Positions 44,852 to 52,953 of a stretch of DNA of 64,000 nt are shown piece after piece. The position numbers and the translations under genes were made by a program. How positions within the stretch are numbered: the stretch's first letter is position 1; every line of letters starts with the position of its first letter. Under the pieces are notes generated by a model. That model worked only from the letters and a program-made list of their open reading frames with translations, was not told the DNA's origin and did not search any database. This DNA is from an uncultured Eubacterium sp. Its GTDB lineage: Bacteria; Bacillota; Clostridia; Lachnospirales; Lachnospiraceae. The stretch is taken from NCBI GenBank assembly GCA_910580075.1, contig CAJTVR010000006.1, positions 1 through 64,000 of the forward strand. The letters run 5' to 3'.

Positions 44852-45985
44852 GTGCAGTTCAGAGATTTACAGCGGCAGTACCAGCAGCTGAAAAACGAAA
44901 TTGATGATGCTGTAAAAGAAGCATTATCTGCCGCTGAGTTTATTTCCGGCACTCAGGTATCGGTTTTGGAAAAGATGCTTGCAGGATATACCGGTGTACG
45001 GCACTGCATTACCTGCGGCAATGGTACAGATGCAATATCGCTTGCCCTTTCAGCATGGGGGACAGGCTCTAAAGATGCAGTATTTGTTCCGGATTTTACA
45101 TTTTTTTCTTCTGGAGAGTGTCCGGCAGTTCTTGGAGCAGTACCAGTATTTACAGACGTAAAAAAAGCAACATTCAATATGGACCCGGATTCGCTGGAGT
45201 GCTGTATTCAAAAAGTGATTGCGGATGGAAAATATACACCAAAAGCAGTGGTGTCTGTTGATTTATTCGGCCTTCCGGCTGAATATGATAAAATACGCCT
45301 GATATGTGACAAATACGGACTTTTGCTTTTAGAAGACGGTGCCCAGGGATTCGGAGGAGCCATTCGCGGACGCAGGGCCTGTTCGTTTGGAGATATTTCC
45401 ACGACATCATTTTTTCCGGCAAAACCGCTGGGATGTTACGGGGACGGAGGAGCAGTATTTACTGATAACAGCCAGGCAGCGGCATTGATCCGGTCTATAG
45501 CAGTTCACGGTAAAAATAAAAATGATAAATATGATAATGTACGCCTGGGTATGAACAGCAGGCTGGACACTATTCAGGCAGCCATTCTGATTCCTAAATT
45601 TCAGGCATTCCGGGATTATGAACTTCATGAGGTAAATAAAGCTGCTGCCTGGTATACAGAAATGCTGAAAGGAATTCCAGGACTGGAGCTTCCGCAGATT
45701 CCCGAAGGATACAGCTCCTCCTGGGCGCAGTATGCTGTTTTACTGCCTTTAGGTACAGACCGTGCTGCAGTACAGAATAAAATGCGTGAAGCTGGTATTC
45801 CGACAATGGTATATTATGCAAAACCAATGCACAGGCAGGGGGCATTTCAGGGTACTTACAGTGCGGATGCAGACTGCCCTGTGGCAGAAGAACTGTGCAG
45901 GAGAGTGCTGTGTCTTCCGATTCATCCGTATCTTACGAAAACAGAGGCAGAAATGACAGTTGAAAGTTTGAAGTCCAGTATATAA
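44852..45985 (+). CDS. wbpE: UDP-2-acetamido-3-keto uronate aminotransferase (WbpE-like)
   Basis: DegT/DnrJ/EryC1 aminotransferase, about 377 residues. VQFRDLQRQYQQLKNEIDDAV is the usual start; GNGTDAISLALSA binds the cofactor phosphate, LLLEDGAQGFGG holds the Asp for the pyridine nitrogen, and Lys191 in TSFFPAKPLGCYGDGG is the PLP lysine. WbpE transfers an amino group from glutamate to the 3-keto sugar made by WbpB, and WbpD then acetylates it. It is the last gene of the locus, far from its three partners. The start is GTG 44852 with AAAGGAA ahead; an ATG further upstream in the frame (44777) lies deep in the ABC gene. Confidence 0.88.
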   Translation: MQFRDLQRQYQQLKNEIDDAVKEALSAAEFISGTQVSVLEKMLAGYTGVRHCITCGNGTDAISLALSAWGTGSKDAVFVPDFTFFSSGECPAVLGAVPVFTDVKKATFNMDPDSLECCIQKVIADGKYTPKAVVSVDLFGLPAEYDKIRLICDKYGLLLLEDGAQGFGGAIRGRRACSFGDISTTSFFPAKPLGCYGDGGAVFTDNSQAAALIRSIAVHGKNKNDKYDNVRLGMNSRLDTIQAAILIPKFQAFRDYELHEVNKAAAWYTEMLKGIPGLELPQIPEGYSSSWAQYAVLLPLGTDRAAVQNKMREAGIPTMVYYAKPMHRQGAFQGTYSADADCPVAEELCRRVLCLPIHPYLTKTEAEMTVESLKSSI

Positions 45986-46090
45986 GAAAGAGATTTGTGC
46001 TGCTAAAAGAGAGGAATCGAAAAGGGAAAAAGTCTCTGAAGCTTAGCTGGCCAGCCGCAGGGATAATTTTCAAATAAAAGAATAAAAATA

Positions 46091-46119
46091 TTGACGATGC
46101 GCATAATACGCATTATAAT
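46091..46119 (+). promoter_or_regulatory. hicA: hicAB promoter with an operator-like palindrome in the spacer
   Basis: TTGACG (-35, 46091-46096), a 17-base spacer and TATAAT (-10, 46114-46119). ATGCG (46097-46101) and CGCAT (46109-46113) form an inverted repeat that fills the spacer, as expected for a HicB operator that blocks RNA polymerase. Confidence 0.75.
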
Positions 46120-46173
46120 ATGAGTAAATAAAGCAGAAAGGAGTAATGCCATGAATGAATAAGGAGGTATTGA

Positions 46174-46353
46174 ATGAAATTTAGAGAAATTGAAAATATA
46201 ATAGTAAAAGATGGCTGGTATCAAGTAAAGCAAAAAGGTTCACACCACCAATACAAACACCCGTCTAAGCCAGGAAAAGTTACAATTGCAGAACATGGAG
46301 GGGACTTGAACCCTGATACAGTAAAATCAATTTTGAAGCAGGCGGGGCTTTGA
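46174..46353 (+). CDS. hicA: HicA-family toxin (mRNA interferase)
   Basis: 59-residue protein of the HicA type, a small double-stranded-RNA-binding-fold RNase that cleaves mRNA when free of antitoxin. It begins MKFREIENIIVKDGWYQ; G-S-H-H-Q-Y-K-H holds the catalytic His (G-S-H-x-x-[FY]), and ITIAEHG-like VTIAEHGGDLNPDTV, then SILKQAGL at the end, complete the family pattern. AAGGAGGT lies at 46161-46168, before the ATG at 46174. The antitoxin gene follows 33 bases later in the usual hicA-hicB order. Confidence 0.9.
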   Translation: MKFREIENIIVKDGWYQVKQKGSHHQYKHPSKPGKVTIAEHGGDLNPDTVKSILKQAGL

Positions 46354-46386
46354 ACCTCATTTGCCAAATAAACGGAGGTGAATATA

Positions 46387-46791
46387 TTGAAATTAATCTA
46401 TCCGGCGGTTTTTAAGCCTTTTTCAGATCAAAGCGGTGGATATGTGGTAGAATTTCCAGATTTGCCAGGCTGTGTAACAGAAGGTAAAAACTTAGAGCAG
46501 GCTATAGAAATGGGAATTGATGCAGCTAGCGGCTGGATATTAGGAGAACTGGAAGACGGAGAACAAATACCGCGTGCTTCTAATTATTCAGAAATAACTG
46601 CTGAAAATGGGTGTATGGTAAATATGTTATTACTGGACATTGATTCCTATGAAGAAAAATATGGTGAAAAAGCAGTAAGGAAAAATCTTACGATTCCTGC
46701 ATGGCTGAATACCTTTGCTGAAAAAAATAATATCAATTTCTCTAAATTATTACAAGACGCCTTATTCTCAATCGCACAAGCAAATAAATAG
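46387..46791 (+). CDS. hicB: HicB-family antitoxin
   Basis: 134 residues from TTG 46387: MKLIYPAVFKPFSDQSGGYVVEFPDLPGCVTEGKNLEQAIEMG is the HicB partial RNase-H-like fold that binds HicA. The C-terminal part (VRKNLTIPAWLNTFAEKNNINFSKLLQDAL) is a ribbon-helix-helix DNA-binding domain for autoregulation. TTG is chosen because GGAGGTG at 46374-46380 is then six bases upstream; a GTG at 46378 would lie inside that site. The palindrome in the promoter at 46097-46113 is the likely operator. Confidence 0.9.
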   Translation: MKLIYPAVFKPFSDQSGGYVVEFPDLPGCVTEGKNLEQAIEMGIDAASGWILGELEDGEQIPRASNYSEITAENGCMVNMLLLDIDSYEEKYGEKAVRKNLTIPAWLNTFAEKNNINFSKLLQDALFSIAQANK

Positions 46792-46798
46792 ATACAGG

Positions 46799-46823
46799 AA
46801 GCTGCCCTTTACAGGGTGGCTTC
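46799..46823 (+). terminator. weak terminator-like hairpin after hicB
   Basis: AAGCTGCCCT (46799-46808) pairs with AGGGTGGCTT (46813-46822) through ten pairs including two G-T wobbles, with a four-base loop. Only a short T-rich stretch follows. Confidence 0.45.
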
Positions 46824-46902
46824 TGTAAGCATTGCTCCATCAAAATCAATGCTGGATTAGATTCCATTCAGTTTTTTGGCTGCGGGCAGTGAAAAAATAA
46901 AT

Positions 46903-47066
46903 GGGCAGCCGCATTAAGCAAAACATATACAGGATATAGAAAAAATGATTCAGATAAACTATATCCTGTATCGGTTTTCTGATATGCTCCCTTCAAGCTG
47001 ACAAGTTTTCCCTATTTCACCTGCCTGGAAGGAGCATATCAATTCTTAATGCGCCAGCCCCTTTTT
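46903..47066. repeat. dispersed palindromic repeat, copy B, with a second palindrome inserted
   Basis: Left arm GGGCAGCCGCATTAAG at 46903 and right arm CTTAATGCGCCAGCCC at 47045 match copies A and C. Inner arms ATATACAGGATAT and ATATCCTGTAT pair as well. In the right half a separate element of about 60 bases interrupts it at 46981-47040, bounded by GATATGCTCC and GGAGCATATC. T residues follow at 47062. Fills most of the 360-base gap between hicB and the coat-like gene. Confidence 0.75.
46981..47040. repeat. inner inverted repeat inserted in copy B
   Basis: GATATGCTCCCTTC at the left end and GGAAGGAGCATATC at the right end are nearly perfect inverted repeats of 14 bases around about 32 bases. 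The element is absent from copies A and C, so it looks inserted. Confidence 0.6.
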
Positions 47067-47074
47067 AACATCCG

Positions 47075-47160
47075 TATTTAACTGTCATATCTTACGCAGT
47101 CAATTCTTAAAACCTGTCACCTTACGTGAATAAGTCCCTAAACCGTCACATCTTATGACA
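47075..47160 (-). repeat. three imperfect tandem repeats after the coat-like gene
   Basis: A unit of about 31 bases with the core TGTCA...CTTACG recurs three times (about 47083, 47115, 47144, the last as CGTCACATCTTATG at the gene end). Function unknown; they lie immediately 3' of the minus-strand gene. Confidence 0.45.
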
Positions 47161-47611
47161 TCCCGTTCACCGTCTTGTACTTATACAGCATCTCCGCATG
47201 ATTCTGCTCTTCAATCTGGATATCCGCCAGCAGTTTACGCAGACCTGGTTCAGAAAACTTAAATACATTGGAATTGTATTCAGAAGAAACCATTTTTTCT
47301 GTACCGATACAGTCTGTTGCGAGGAAGCAGTCGTTCTTTTTGTCTTCATTATCTGTCATAGCGCTGTAAGCTGCCTTCGGGCTGTAATTTTTTCCGCTGC
47401 TGTCATTACAGTTGCAAGTCGGTACAGTGCCTGAAAGCACTTTGCCAAGCGACTGATAATGTTCCTGTTCTTCTTTTTCCAGGTTCTGGAATAAATCCCG
47501 TAATACGCTGTCTTTTGCCTGGCTGCCGTATCTTTTGTACTTTTCAATACAGCTCTGTTCCTGGGTCTGTAAATCTTTAATAGCAGTCGTTTCTTTTTCA
47601 GTTAAAATCAT
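47153..47611 (-). CDS. CotF/ferritin-like protein, possible spore coat component
   Basis: 152-residue helical protein with two ferritin-like Glu/His motifs: LEKEEQEHYQSLGKVL near residue 45 and IQIEEQNHAEMLYKYK near the C-terminus (E-E-x-x-H in each helix), with a Cys-containing linker (TCNCND) between. The pattern matches spore coat proteins of the CotF type and DUF2383-like ferritin-like proteins. It fits a spore-former. A spore location is inferred; a metal-binding or oxidative-stress role is possible. AAAGAGG lies before the ATG on the minus strand. The gene stands alone. Confidence 0.72.
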   Translation of the reverse strand: MILTEKETTAIKDLQTQEQSCIEKYKRYGSQAKDSVLRDLFQNLEKEEQEHYQSLGKVLSGTVPTCNCNDSSGKNYSPKAAYSAMTDNEDKKNDCFLATDCIGTEKMVSSEYNSNVFKFSEPGLRKLLADIQIEEQNHAEMLYKYKTVNGMS

Positions 47612-47919
47612 GTCTGTACCTCTTTCTTATTAAGTTGATTGTTAATACAGGAAATATTATGTGGAAGGAGAATGAGTTTTATGCAGGAATTTCTAAATTA
47701 AAAGCAATTGTAAAAATAGATAAAACATGGCATACTTATGGAAAAGAGAGGTAAATGCCATGCTGTACCAGCCAGTAAATAAAAACGTCCGGCAGTAAAA
47801 AAACTGGAAATCTGTGCTGTTTTATGGTACTTTAAAGTGGAGAAGGAAAAAAGCGAAGTCAGGGCTGCAAAGAAAGCTGATTTACCGGCAAAAAATCAAA
47901 TAGTAAAGGGGAAAAACAT
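47612..47919 (+). other. intergenic region between the coat-like gene and fbp
   Basis: About 308 bases. Contains an 8-bp inverted repeat CATGGCAT/ATGCCATG at 47726-47762 and a possible TTGTAA-17-CATACT promoter at about 47709 reading toward fbp. A 31-codon frame from 47658 has no ribosome-binding site and is not called as a gene. Confidence 0.45.
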
Positions 47920-49812
47920 ATGGAACTGGAGCACGAGAAATACTTAAGCCTGCTGGCAGAGAAATATCCGGCTATTCAGCTGGTATGCCGTGAAATTATC
48001 AACCTGAATGCTATACTGAACCTGCCAAAGGGCACAGAGCATTTTATGAGTGATTTACATGGAGAATATGAGGCATTTTATCATATTCTAAATAACTGTT
48101 CCGGGGTAATCCGGGAGAAAGCGGACATGCTTTTTGAGGACAGCCTGTCAGATGCGGAGCGTGAGCAGATCTGCACACTGATTTATTATCCGAGAGAAAA
48201 ACTGGAATTAATCAAAAAAGAAGTCATAAATCTGCCGGAATGGTATCGTGAGATTTTAACAGAGCTCATTGAAATCGCAAAAACGCTGTCGTCAAAATAT
48301 ACCCGTTCGAAAGTGCGTAAGGCTATGCCGGAAGAGTTTGCCTATATTATCGACGAGCTGCTGCATCTGCAGAAAGACGAGGACGACAACCAGGTTATTT
48401 ATCACCGTGAAATATTAACGACCATTATCGACCTGGACAATGCAGATGAATTTATTGTAGCGCTGGCGGATCTGATTAAACGCATGGCGGTGGACCGTCT
48501 TCATATTGTAGGAGATATCTTTGACCGCGGTGCCTGTGCAGACCAGATTTTAGACCTTTTGATGAAATACCATTCCCTGGATATTGAATGGGGCAATCAT
48601 GATATCTTATGGATGGGCGCGGCAGCCGGAAGCAAGGCATGCATAGCAAATGTAGTCCGCAATAATCTGAAATATGATAATACGGAAATTCTTGAAAACA
48701 GCTATGGAATCAGCCTGCGCAAATTAACACTTTATTCGGAAAAACTCTATCCTGGCACAGATGCTATGAAAGCTGCAGAAAAAGCCATTACGGTTATGCT
48801 GTTTAAACTGGAAGGACAGGTGATAGCCAGACATCCGGAATATGAAATGGATGACCGCAGGCTTCTTCATCAGATCAACTGGGAGAACCATACGATTGAG
48901 ATTGAAGGAAAGACATATGAGCTGAAAGAAACAGAATTCCCGACGATAGATCCAAACGATGTATACAGTCTTTCGCCGGAAGAAGATGAAATTATGGAAG
49001 AACTGTGCATGGCATTTGTAAACAGCAGGCGTTTAAATGACCATATCCGGTTTTTATATAAAAAAGGTGGCATGTATAAGACCTTTAATGGAAATCTGCT
49101 CTATCACGGCTGTATACCGCTTGATAACGAAGGCAATTTTGAAGGCATCTGCATTGACGGGAGGATGTATAAAGGCCGGGCTTATCTGGAATATGCCGAT
49201 AAAACAAGCCGGCGCGCATATCTGTCCGGGCGCAGACAGAATGACCTGGATTTCATGTGGTACCTGTGGTGCGGCAGGAGATCGCCGCTGTGCGGCCGCA
49301 ACATTAAGACATTCGAACGGAGTTATATTGCAGACAAGTCTGTCTGGCATGAAGAATCCGACCCGTATTATAAATATTACAAGACAGAGAAAACCTGCAA
49401 TATGATTCTGCGGGAATTCGGCCTGTATTCCTCCAGGTCGCATATTATAAACGGACATACGCCGGTCCGTACCGTAGAAGGAGAAATGCCGGTACGTGCG
49501 AATGGAAAACTGATCGTCATTGACGGGGGATTCTGCCGCAGCTACCATAAAACAACAGGGCTTGCCGGCTATACACTGATATACAACTCCCATGGTATCC
49601 GGATTAAGGCACACCAGCCGTTTGAAAGCGTCTATGCGGCGCTTCGCGAAAATAAGGATATCGAGTCTAAAAGCGAGCTGGTAGAGACAGAGAAAGAGCG
49701 TCTGATGGTCAAGCACACAGATAACGGCAAGAAAATTCTGGAAGATATCGAGTGGCTGAAAAAACTGCTGGCGGCGTACCGGGACGGGACGATAGAGCAG
49801 GGAAATGTATAA
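47920..49812 (+). CDS. fbp: class III fructose-1,6-bisphosphatase
   Basis: Gluconeogenic phosphatase that hydrolyses fructose 1,6-bisphosphate, of the Firmicutes-specific class III (about 630-670 residues; here 630). Calcineurin-like metallophosphatase motifs are visible: MSDLHGEYEAF near residue 43 (D-x-H), IVGDIFDRGACADQ (G-D-x-x-D-R-G), IEWGNHDILWMGAAAG (G-N-H-D) and the later INGHTPVR. AAAGGGG lies before the ATG at 47920. Single gene between two non-coding regions; copy C of the palindromic repeat follows and may end its transcript. Confidence 0.95.
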   Translation: MELEHEKYLSLLAEKYPAIQLVCREIINLNAILNLPKGTEHFMSDLHGEYEAFYHILNNCSGVIREKADMLFEDSLSDAEREQICTLIYYPREKLELIKKEVINLPEWYREILTELIEIAKTLSSKYTRSKVRKAMPEEFAYIIDELLHLQKDEDDNQVIYHREILTTIIDLDNADEFIVALADLIKRMAVDRLHIVGDIFDRGACADQILDLLMKYHSLDIEWGNHDILWMGAAAGSKACIANVVRNNLKYDNTEILENSYGISLRKLTLYSEKLYPGTDAMKAAEKAITVMLFKLEGQVIARHPEYEMDDRRLLHQINWENHTIEIEGKTYELKETEFPTIDPNDVYSLSPEEDEIMEELCMAFVNSRRLNDHIRFLYKKGGMYKTFNGNLLYHGCIPLDNEGNFEGICIDGRMYKGRAYLEYADKTSRRAYLSGRRQNDLDFMWYLWCGRRSPLCGRNIKTFERSYIADKSVWHEESDPYYKYYKTEKTCNMILREFGLYSSRSHIINGHTPVRTVEGEMPVRANGKLIVIDGGFCRSYHKTTGLAGYTLIYNSHGIRIKAHQPFESVYAALRENKDIESKSELVETEKERLMVKHTDNGKKILEDIEWLKKLLAAYRDGTIEQGNV

Positions 49813-49880
49813 AAAAACAGGAGTCTCAGATTAATATTTATAGATTATATTATTAAATGCAGCAGATCTGATAAAAAGAA

Positions 49881-49985
49881 GGGCTGTCGCACTAAGCAAA
49901 ATATATACAAGATATCGTAGAAAAGAACGATTTAAACCAGCTATATCTTGTATCATATTTCTTAATGCGACAGCCCCTTTTTTAT
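49881..49985. repeat. dispersed palindromic repeat, copy C (full form)
   Basis: Outer arms GGGCTGTCGCACTAAG (49881) and CTTAATGCGACAGCCC (49961) pair almost perfectly; inner arms ATATACAAGATAT and ATATCTTGTATCAT pair inside them. Seven T residues follow the right arm. The right half is nearly identical to copy A. Placed 70 bases after fbp, it may act as a terminator. Confidence 0.8.
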
Positions 49986-50292
49986 TAGATCAGCTGCATT
50001 CTCTAATTCGTGTGATATTTATGCGGCTTCAGTCTGAATAGCCCGCTATACTGTTTACTGTTTCTATGGCAAAATCTCACAAATTGTAAAATACATCTGA
50101 CAGAAAGCATTTTAGGTATGCTTTAAATTCACGAAAATAACTGTCTTACACTCTGGGATTCTTTCTCATGTCTGGATATACTGCCAGATGCTGTTTTGCC
50201 GGAACATTATATCGCCAGCAAAAACTGAACAGCCAGCTAGATACGGTATATCCAAAGCTGAGAAAGAACCCGCTCTGGTATGATAGCAGAAT
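49986..50292. other. intergenic region between convergent fbp and the LTA-synthase-like gene
   Basis: About 300 bases beyond the palindromic repeat. No credible gene or clear hairpin with T tract for the minus-strand gene was seen. Confidence 0.5.
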
Positions 50293-52446
50293 TTATTCTA
50301 ATCCAGTCACATCTGCCTGATTGTCTAATACATCACTTTCCTCAGGATAATATACCATAGCATTTTCAGTCGTCCTGAAAATCGTATTGCTTGAGCCGAC
50401 CTGGCAGACTTTCAGCACATCACCGGTTTCCAGTTCCTGCGTATGTTCCGCAGACAAAACAACCTGGCGGTCAGAAACGAAACGGGTCGGCATTTTATCG
50501 TCATTGACATAAATACGGCTCCAGTTTGTAAAGCTGTCTCCGTAAATTGAAAGGCTGCCGTCGTCATTCTTCTTATAACTGTAAATATGTGTTTTGTCAA
50601 TGCCCATCTGCAGGTCAGACGCCGGATAACGGTCTGTGCCGTCATAGCAGTAGCGTTTTCCATACAGAATATCATACTGTAAATTTTCTAAGCCGTTCTG
50701 GTAAGTTTCATCTTCTGTATTGTATTTATGAGCCTGATGATAAGAAAAAATCGTTCCTTCTGAAAGACCGGCTTGTTCAGCGGCATAAGCCAGCAGCTGG
50801 TAAGCAGCCAGGTCAGCGTTTTTCTGTTCCAGTCCGAAGTTATTCCAGGTCGCATATTTTGTCTTGAAAATATCGCCGGACTTTAAGTCTTCATCTGAGA
50901 GGCCCATGGTTGGCAGGTGGTCTCCGAACAGGACAAGGATTGTTTCTTCATCCCTTTGTGCAAGCATATCAGTCAGGTTTTTAATAAACTTATCCACTTC
51001 ATGAATTTCATTTACGTAATATTCCCACTGATTGTTCTTTTCCGGTGTTTCAGCTCCGGATACCCTGATTTCCGGATTCTGAATAATTTTTTCTTCCGGA
51101 TAGCTGCCGTGGCCCTGTACAGTAATCGTATAGACGAAATCTGGCTGGTCAGGTGTAGAATCCAGGGCTTTTTTCGTTTCATTAATCAGAATATCATCTG
51201 TAGGCCAGGAACCAAGCGGCGTATATTCCTGAATATTCATCAGTTCCTTGCTTGTAAAAGTGTCAAAGCCGAACTGGGAAAATGCGTTTGCGCGGCTGTA
51301 AAAATTACCGCCGTTATTGTGAACCACATGAGTTCCGTACCCGATTTCAGATAAATCAGAAGCAATGCTTTCACAATTCGTCTGTTTTAATATAGTTTTA
51401 TATGGATATTCTCCTGTTCCAAAAAAACGCAGGTTCATGCCTGTCAGTACTTCAAACTCTGAATTTGCAGTTCCGGCTCCTACCACCGGGACAGTGAGGT
51501 AACCGGAAGTAAAGTTCTCGCTTAATGAGCGGAAGTTCGGTACCGGGTCTTTAGACAGATTTAAAAAGTTAATTTCTGTCGGGTCCATAAATGACTCTAA
51601 AAGGACGCAGATGACATTCGGCTGCTGTTTTTTAGCTGAATCAGATACTACATGGTCAGAATCAGCTACTTCATAGGACTCAGATTCATTTTTAATCTGT
51701 GTAACGGTTTGTTTAATGTTTTTAATTTTGGATTCTGAGTAATCCGCGGGTTTGCTCATACCGCGGTCCACCACACTGGATGAAAACCCGTACACAAATC
51801 CATAGTCAGAATAGCCTTGTGCAATGTTTGCAAAATAAGAAGCCATTTTATTAGAATTGTGGGCCATTGTAGTAGCTGCTGATAAAATAAAGCCCATGCA
51901 TGCACAGAAAAATACAGCGCGTATCTTATGCGGATGGCCTTTGAATTTCGGACCTTTAATACCAAGTATAACTAAAAATACAGTTAACAGGAACAGTAAA
52001 ATAACGACGCATATTTCCTGAAATTTTGTAAAGTACTGTGTATTTGTCATAGTCAGAAGGTCTGAGATACACTTAAGGTCCGTATAGCCAAACGGTGTTA
52101 CACGCTGGGACAGCACACAGCCGTTTATAATACCGAGTAAAAGCCAGAAGCTGCTGACAATAATCCGCATCAGCATCCGGCGGCGAAACAGGTAAACAAT
52201 GGTCAGTGTAGCAAAAATAATCAGCGAGTTAAAGAAAAATGCAAATGCATGGCCGCTTAAAAATTTAAATGCATCAAAAAAGGAACGTCTTGAACATATT
52301 TCAATAACCAGCACCAGAACACAGGATAACAGTGCATGGAACAGCAGCGAGTAACGGTTTAAAAAGTCAATCTGCCGGCTGAAATCGCGTTTCTTCTTTG
52401 AAGCTGAAGCATCATGCTTTAATATATTAGAAAAAACTATCTTCAT
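50293..52446 (-). CDS. LTA synthase-family sulfatase-like membrane protein
   Basis: 717 residues: five membrane segments in the first 200 residues, then an extracellular sulfatase-fold domain of the lipoteichoic-acid-synthase type. NVICVLLESFMDPTEINF carries the metal-binding Glu, VVGAGTANSEFEVLTG the catalytic Thr in G-x-x-x-T/T-x-x-E-F-E, and LVLFGDHLPTMG the late G-D-H. The last about 150 residues lack family motifs and may be an extra beta-rich domain (YSYKKNDDGSLSIYGDSFTNWSRIYVND). Such enzymes transfer glycerol phosphate from phosphatidylglycerol to a glycolipid or to a surface polymer. GGGAGG is placed before the ATG on the minus strand. Confidence 0.9.
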   Translation of the reverse strand: MKIVFSNILKHDASASKKKRDFSRQIDFLNRYSLLFHALLSCVLVLVIEICSRRSFFDAFKFLSGHAFAFFFNSLIIFATLTIVYLFRRRMLMRIIVSSFWLLLGIINGCVLSQRVTPFGYTDLKCISDLLTMTNTQYFTKFQEICVVILLFLLTVFLVILGIKGPKFKGHPHKIRAVFFCACMGFILSAATTMAHNSNKMASYFANIAQGYSDYGFVYGFSSSVVDRGMSKPADYSESKIKNIKQTVTQIKNESESYEVADSDHVVSDSAKKQQPNVICVLLESFMDPTEINFLNLSKDPVPNFRSLSENFTSGYLTVPVVGAGTANSEFEVLTGMNLRFFGTGEYPYKTILKQTNCESIASDLSEIGYGTHVVHNNGGNFYSRANAFSQFGFDTFTSKELMNIQEYTPLGSWPTDDILINETKKALDSTPDQPDFVYTITVQGHGSYPEEKIIQNPEIRVSGAETPEKNNQWEYYVNEIHEVDKFIKNLTDMLAQRDEETILVLFGDHLPTMGLSDEDLKSGDIFKTKYATWNNFGLEQKNADLAAYQLLAYAAEQAGLSEGTIFSYHQAHKYNTEDETYQNGLENLQYDILYGKRYCYDGTDRYPASDLQMGIDKTHIYSYKKNDDGSLSIYGDSFTNWSRIYVNDDKMPTRFVSDRQVVLSAEHTQELETGDVLKVCQVGSSNTIFRTTENAMVYYPEESDVLDNQADVTGLE

Positions 52447-52695
52447 ATTTTAGTAATCCTCCCTCAGAAATTTCTTAAGATAACATTATTCTGACTGTCA
52501 ATAAAATATATCCTAATGGACAAAAAATCAATGGGTAAAAATCATAAAAAATTCTTAAGATTTACTTAAGCTGAGGATATATTGAATAATAGAAGGCATG
52601 ACAGGCTGGAAACGGGGGCCGAAGCAGTAAGATTCTGGCAGTTTTACAGGTATTTGGGTGCTGGCGTGGAGTTCATTGGCTGCCCGGACGCCGGG

Positions 52696-52761
52696 CGGAT
52701 AAATCATGAATTACCTGATAAGTTTCTCTGCCCCGGCGTTCGGATAAGTCATGAATTACCT
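52696..52761 (+). repeat. two 21-bp direct repeats, candidate regulator sites
   Basis: The sequences at 52696-52716 and 52741-52761 (CGGATAA, A or G, TCATGAATTACCT) differ in one base and are 45 bases apart. The second ends on the first base of the -35 box at 52761. A GC-rich hairpin (CCCGG-ACG-CCGGG) lies just before the first copy. Confidence 0.7.
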
Positions 52762-52789
52762 TGAAACACAGATTTTTATGCGTTATAAT
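52761..52789 (+). promoter_or_regulatory. predicted promoter upstream of the repeat-rich protein gene
   Basis: TTGAAA (52761-52766), a 17-base spacer and TATAAT (52784-52789). The transcript would have a leader of about 155 bases before the GTG at 52954. Confidence 0.65.
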
Positions 52790-52953
52790 CATTTATGATT
52801 CAGGCTAAAACAGTAAACAGAAACTGTTATGCGCCTGTATAGACTGCCTGTGAAAGGTTACAATTGGTTATAACAGATTTTTGCAAAGAAAACCGGTACC
52901 ATAAGTTACGCCTCTGCATATACTGAAAGTAACGAAATACAGGAGACAGATGT

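Larger units (their letters stand above)
52447..52953 (+). other. divergent intergenic region with promoter and direct repeats
   Basis: About 500 bases between the minus-strand LTA-synthase-like gene and the plus-strand repeat-rich gene. TTCTTAAGAT occurs twice (about 52469 and 52552). A TTGACA box reading toward the minus-strand gene has no good -10. The 21-bp direct repeats and promoter are listed separately; a 60-codon frame across them is not a credible gene. Confidence 0.5.

Noticed and set aside
16210..45985. The locus considered as a prophage or integrative element
   Set aside because: No integrase, terminase, capsid, conjugation or attachment-site signals; all genes fit polysaccharide synthesis.
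47658..47753. 31-codon frame starting MWKENEFYAG before fbp
   Set aside because: No ribosome-binding site and too short to judge; not supported as a gene.
49054..49716. Minus-strand frame of 220 codons inside fbp
   Set aside because: Shadow of the conserved fbp reading frame.
52582..52764. 60-codon frame upstream of the repeat-rich gene
   Set aside because: It starts at a weak codon, overlaps the direct repeats and promoter, and has no family resemblance.
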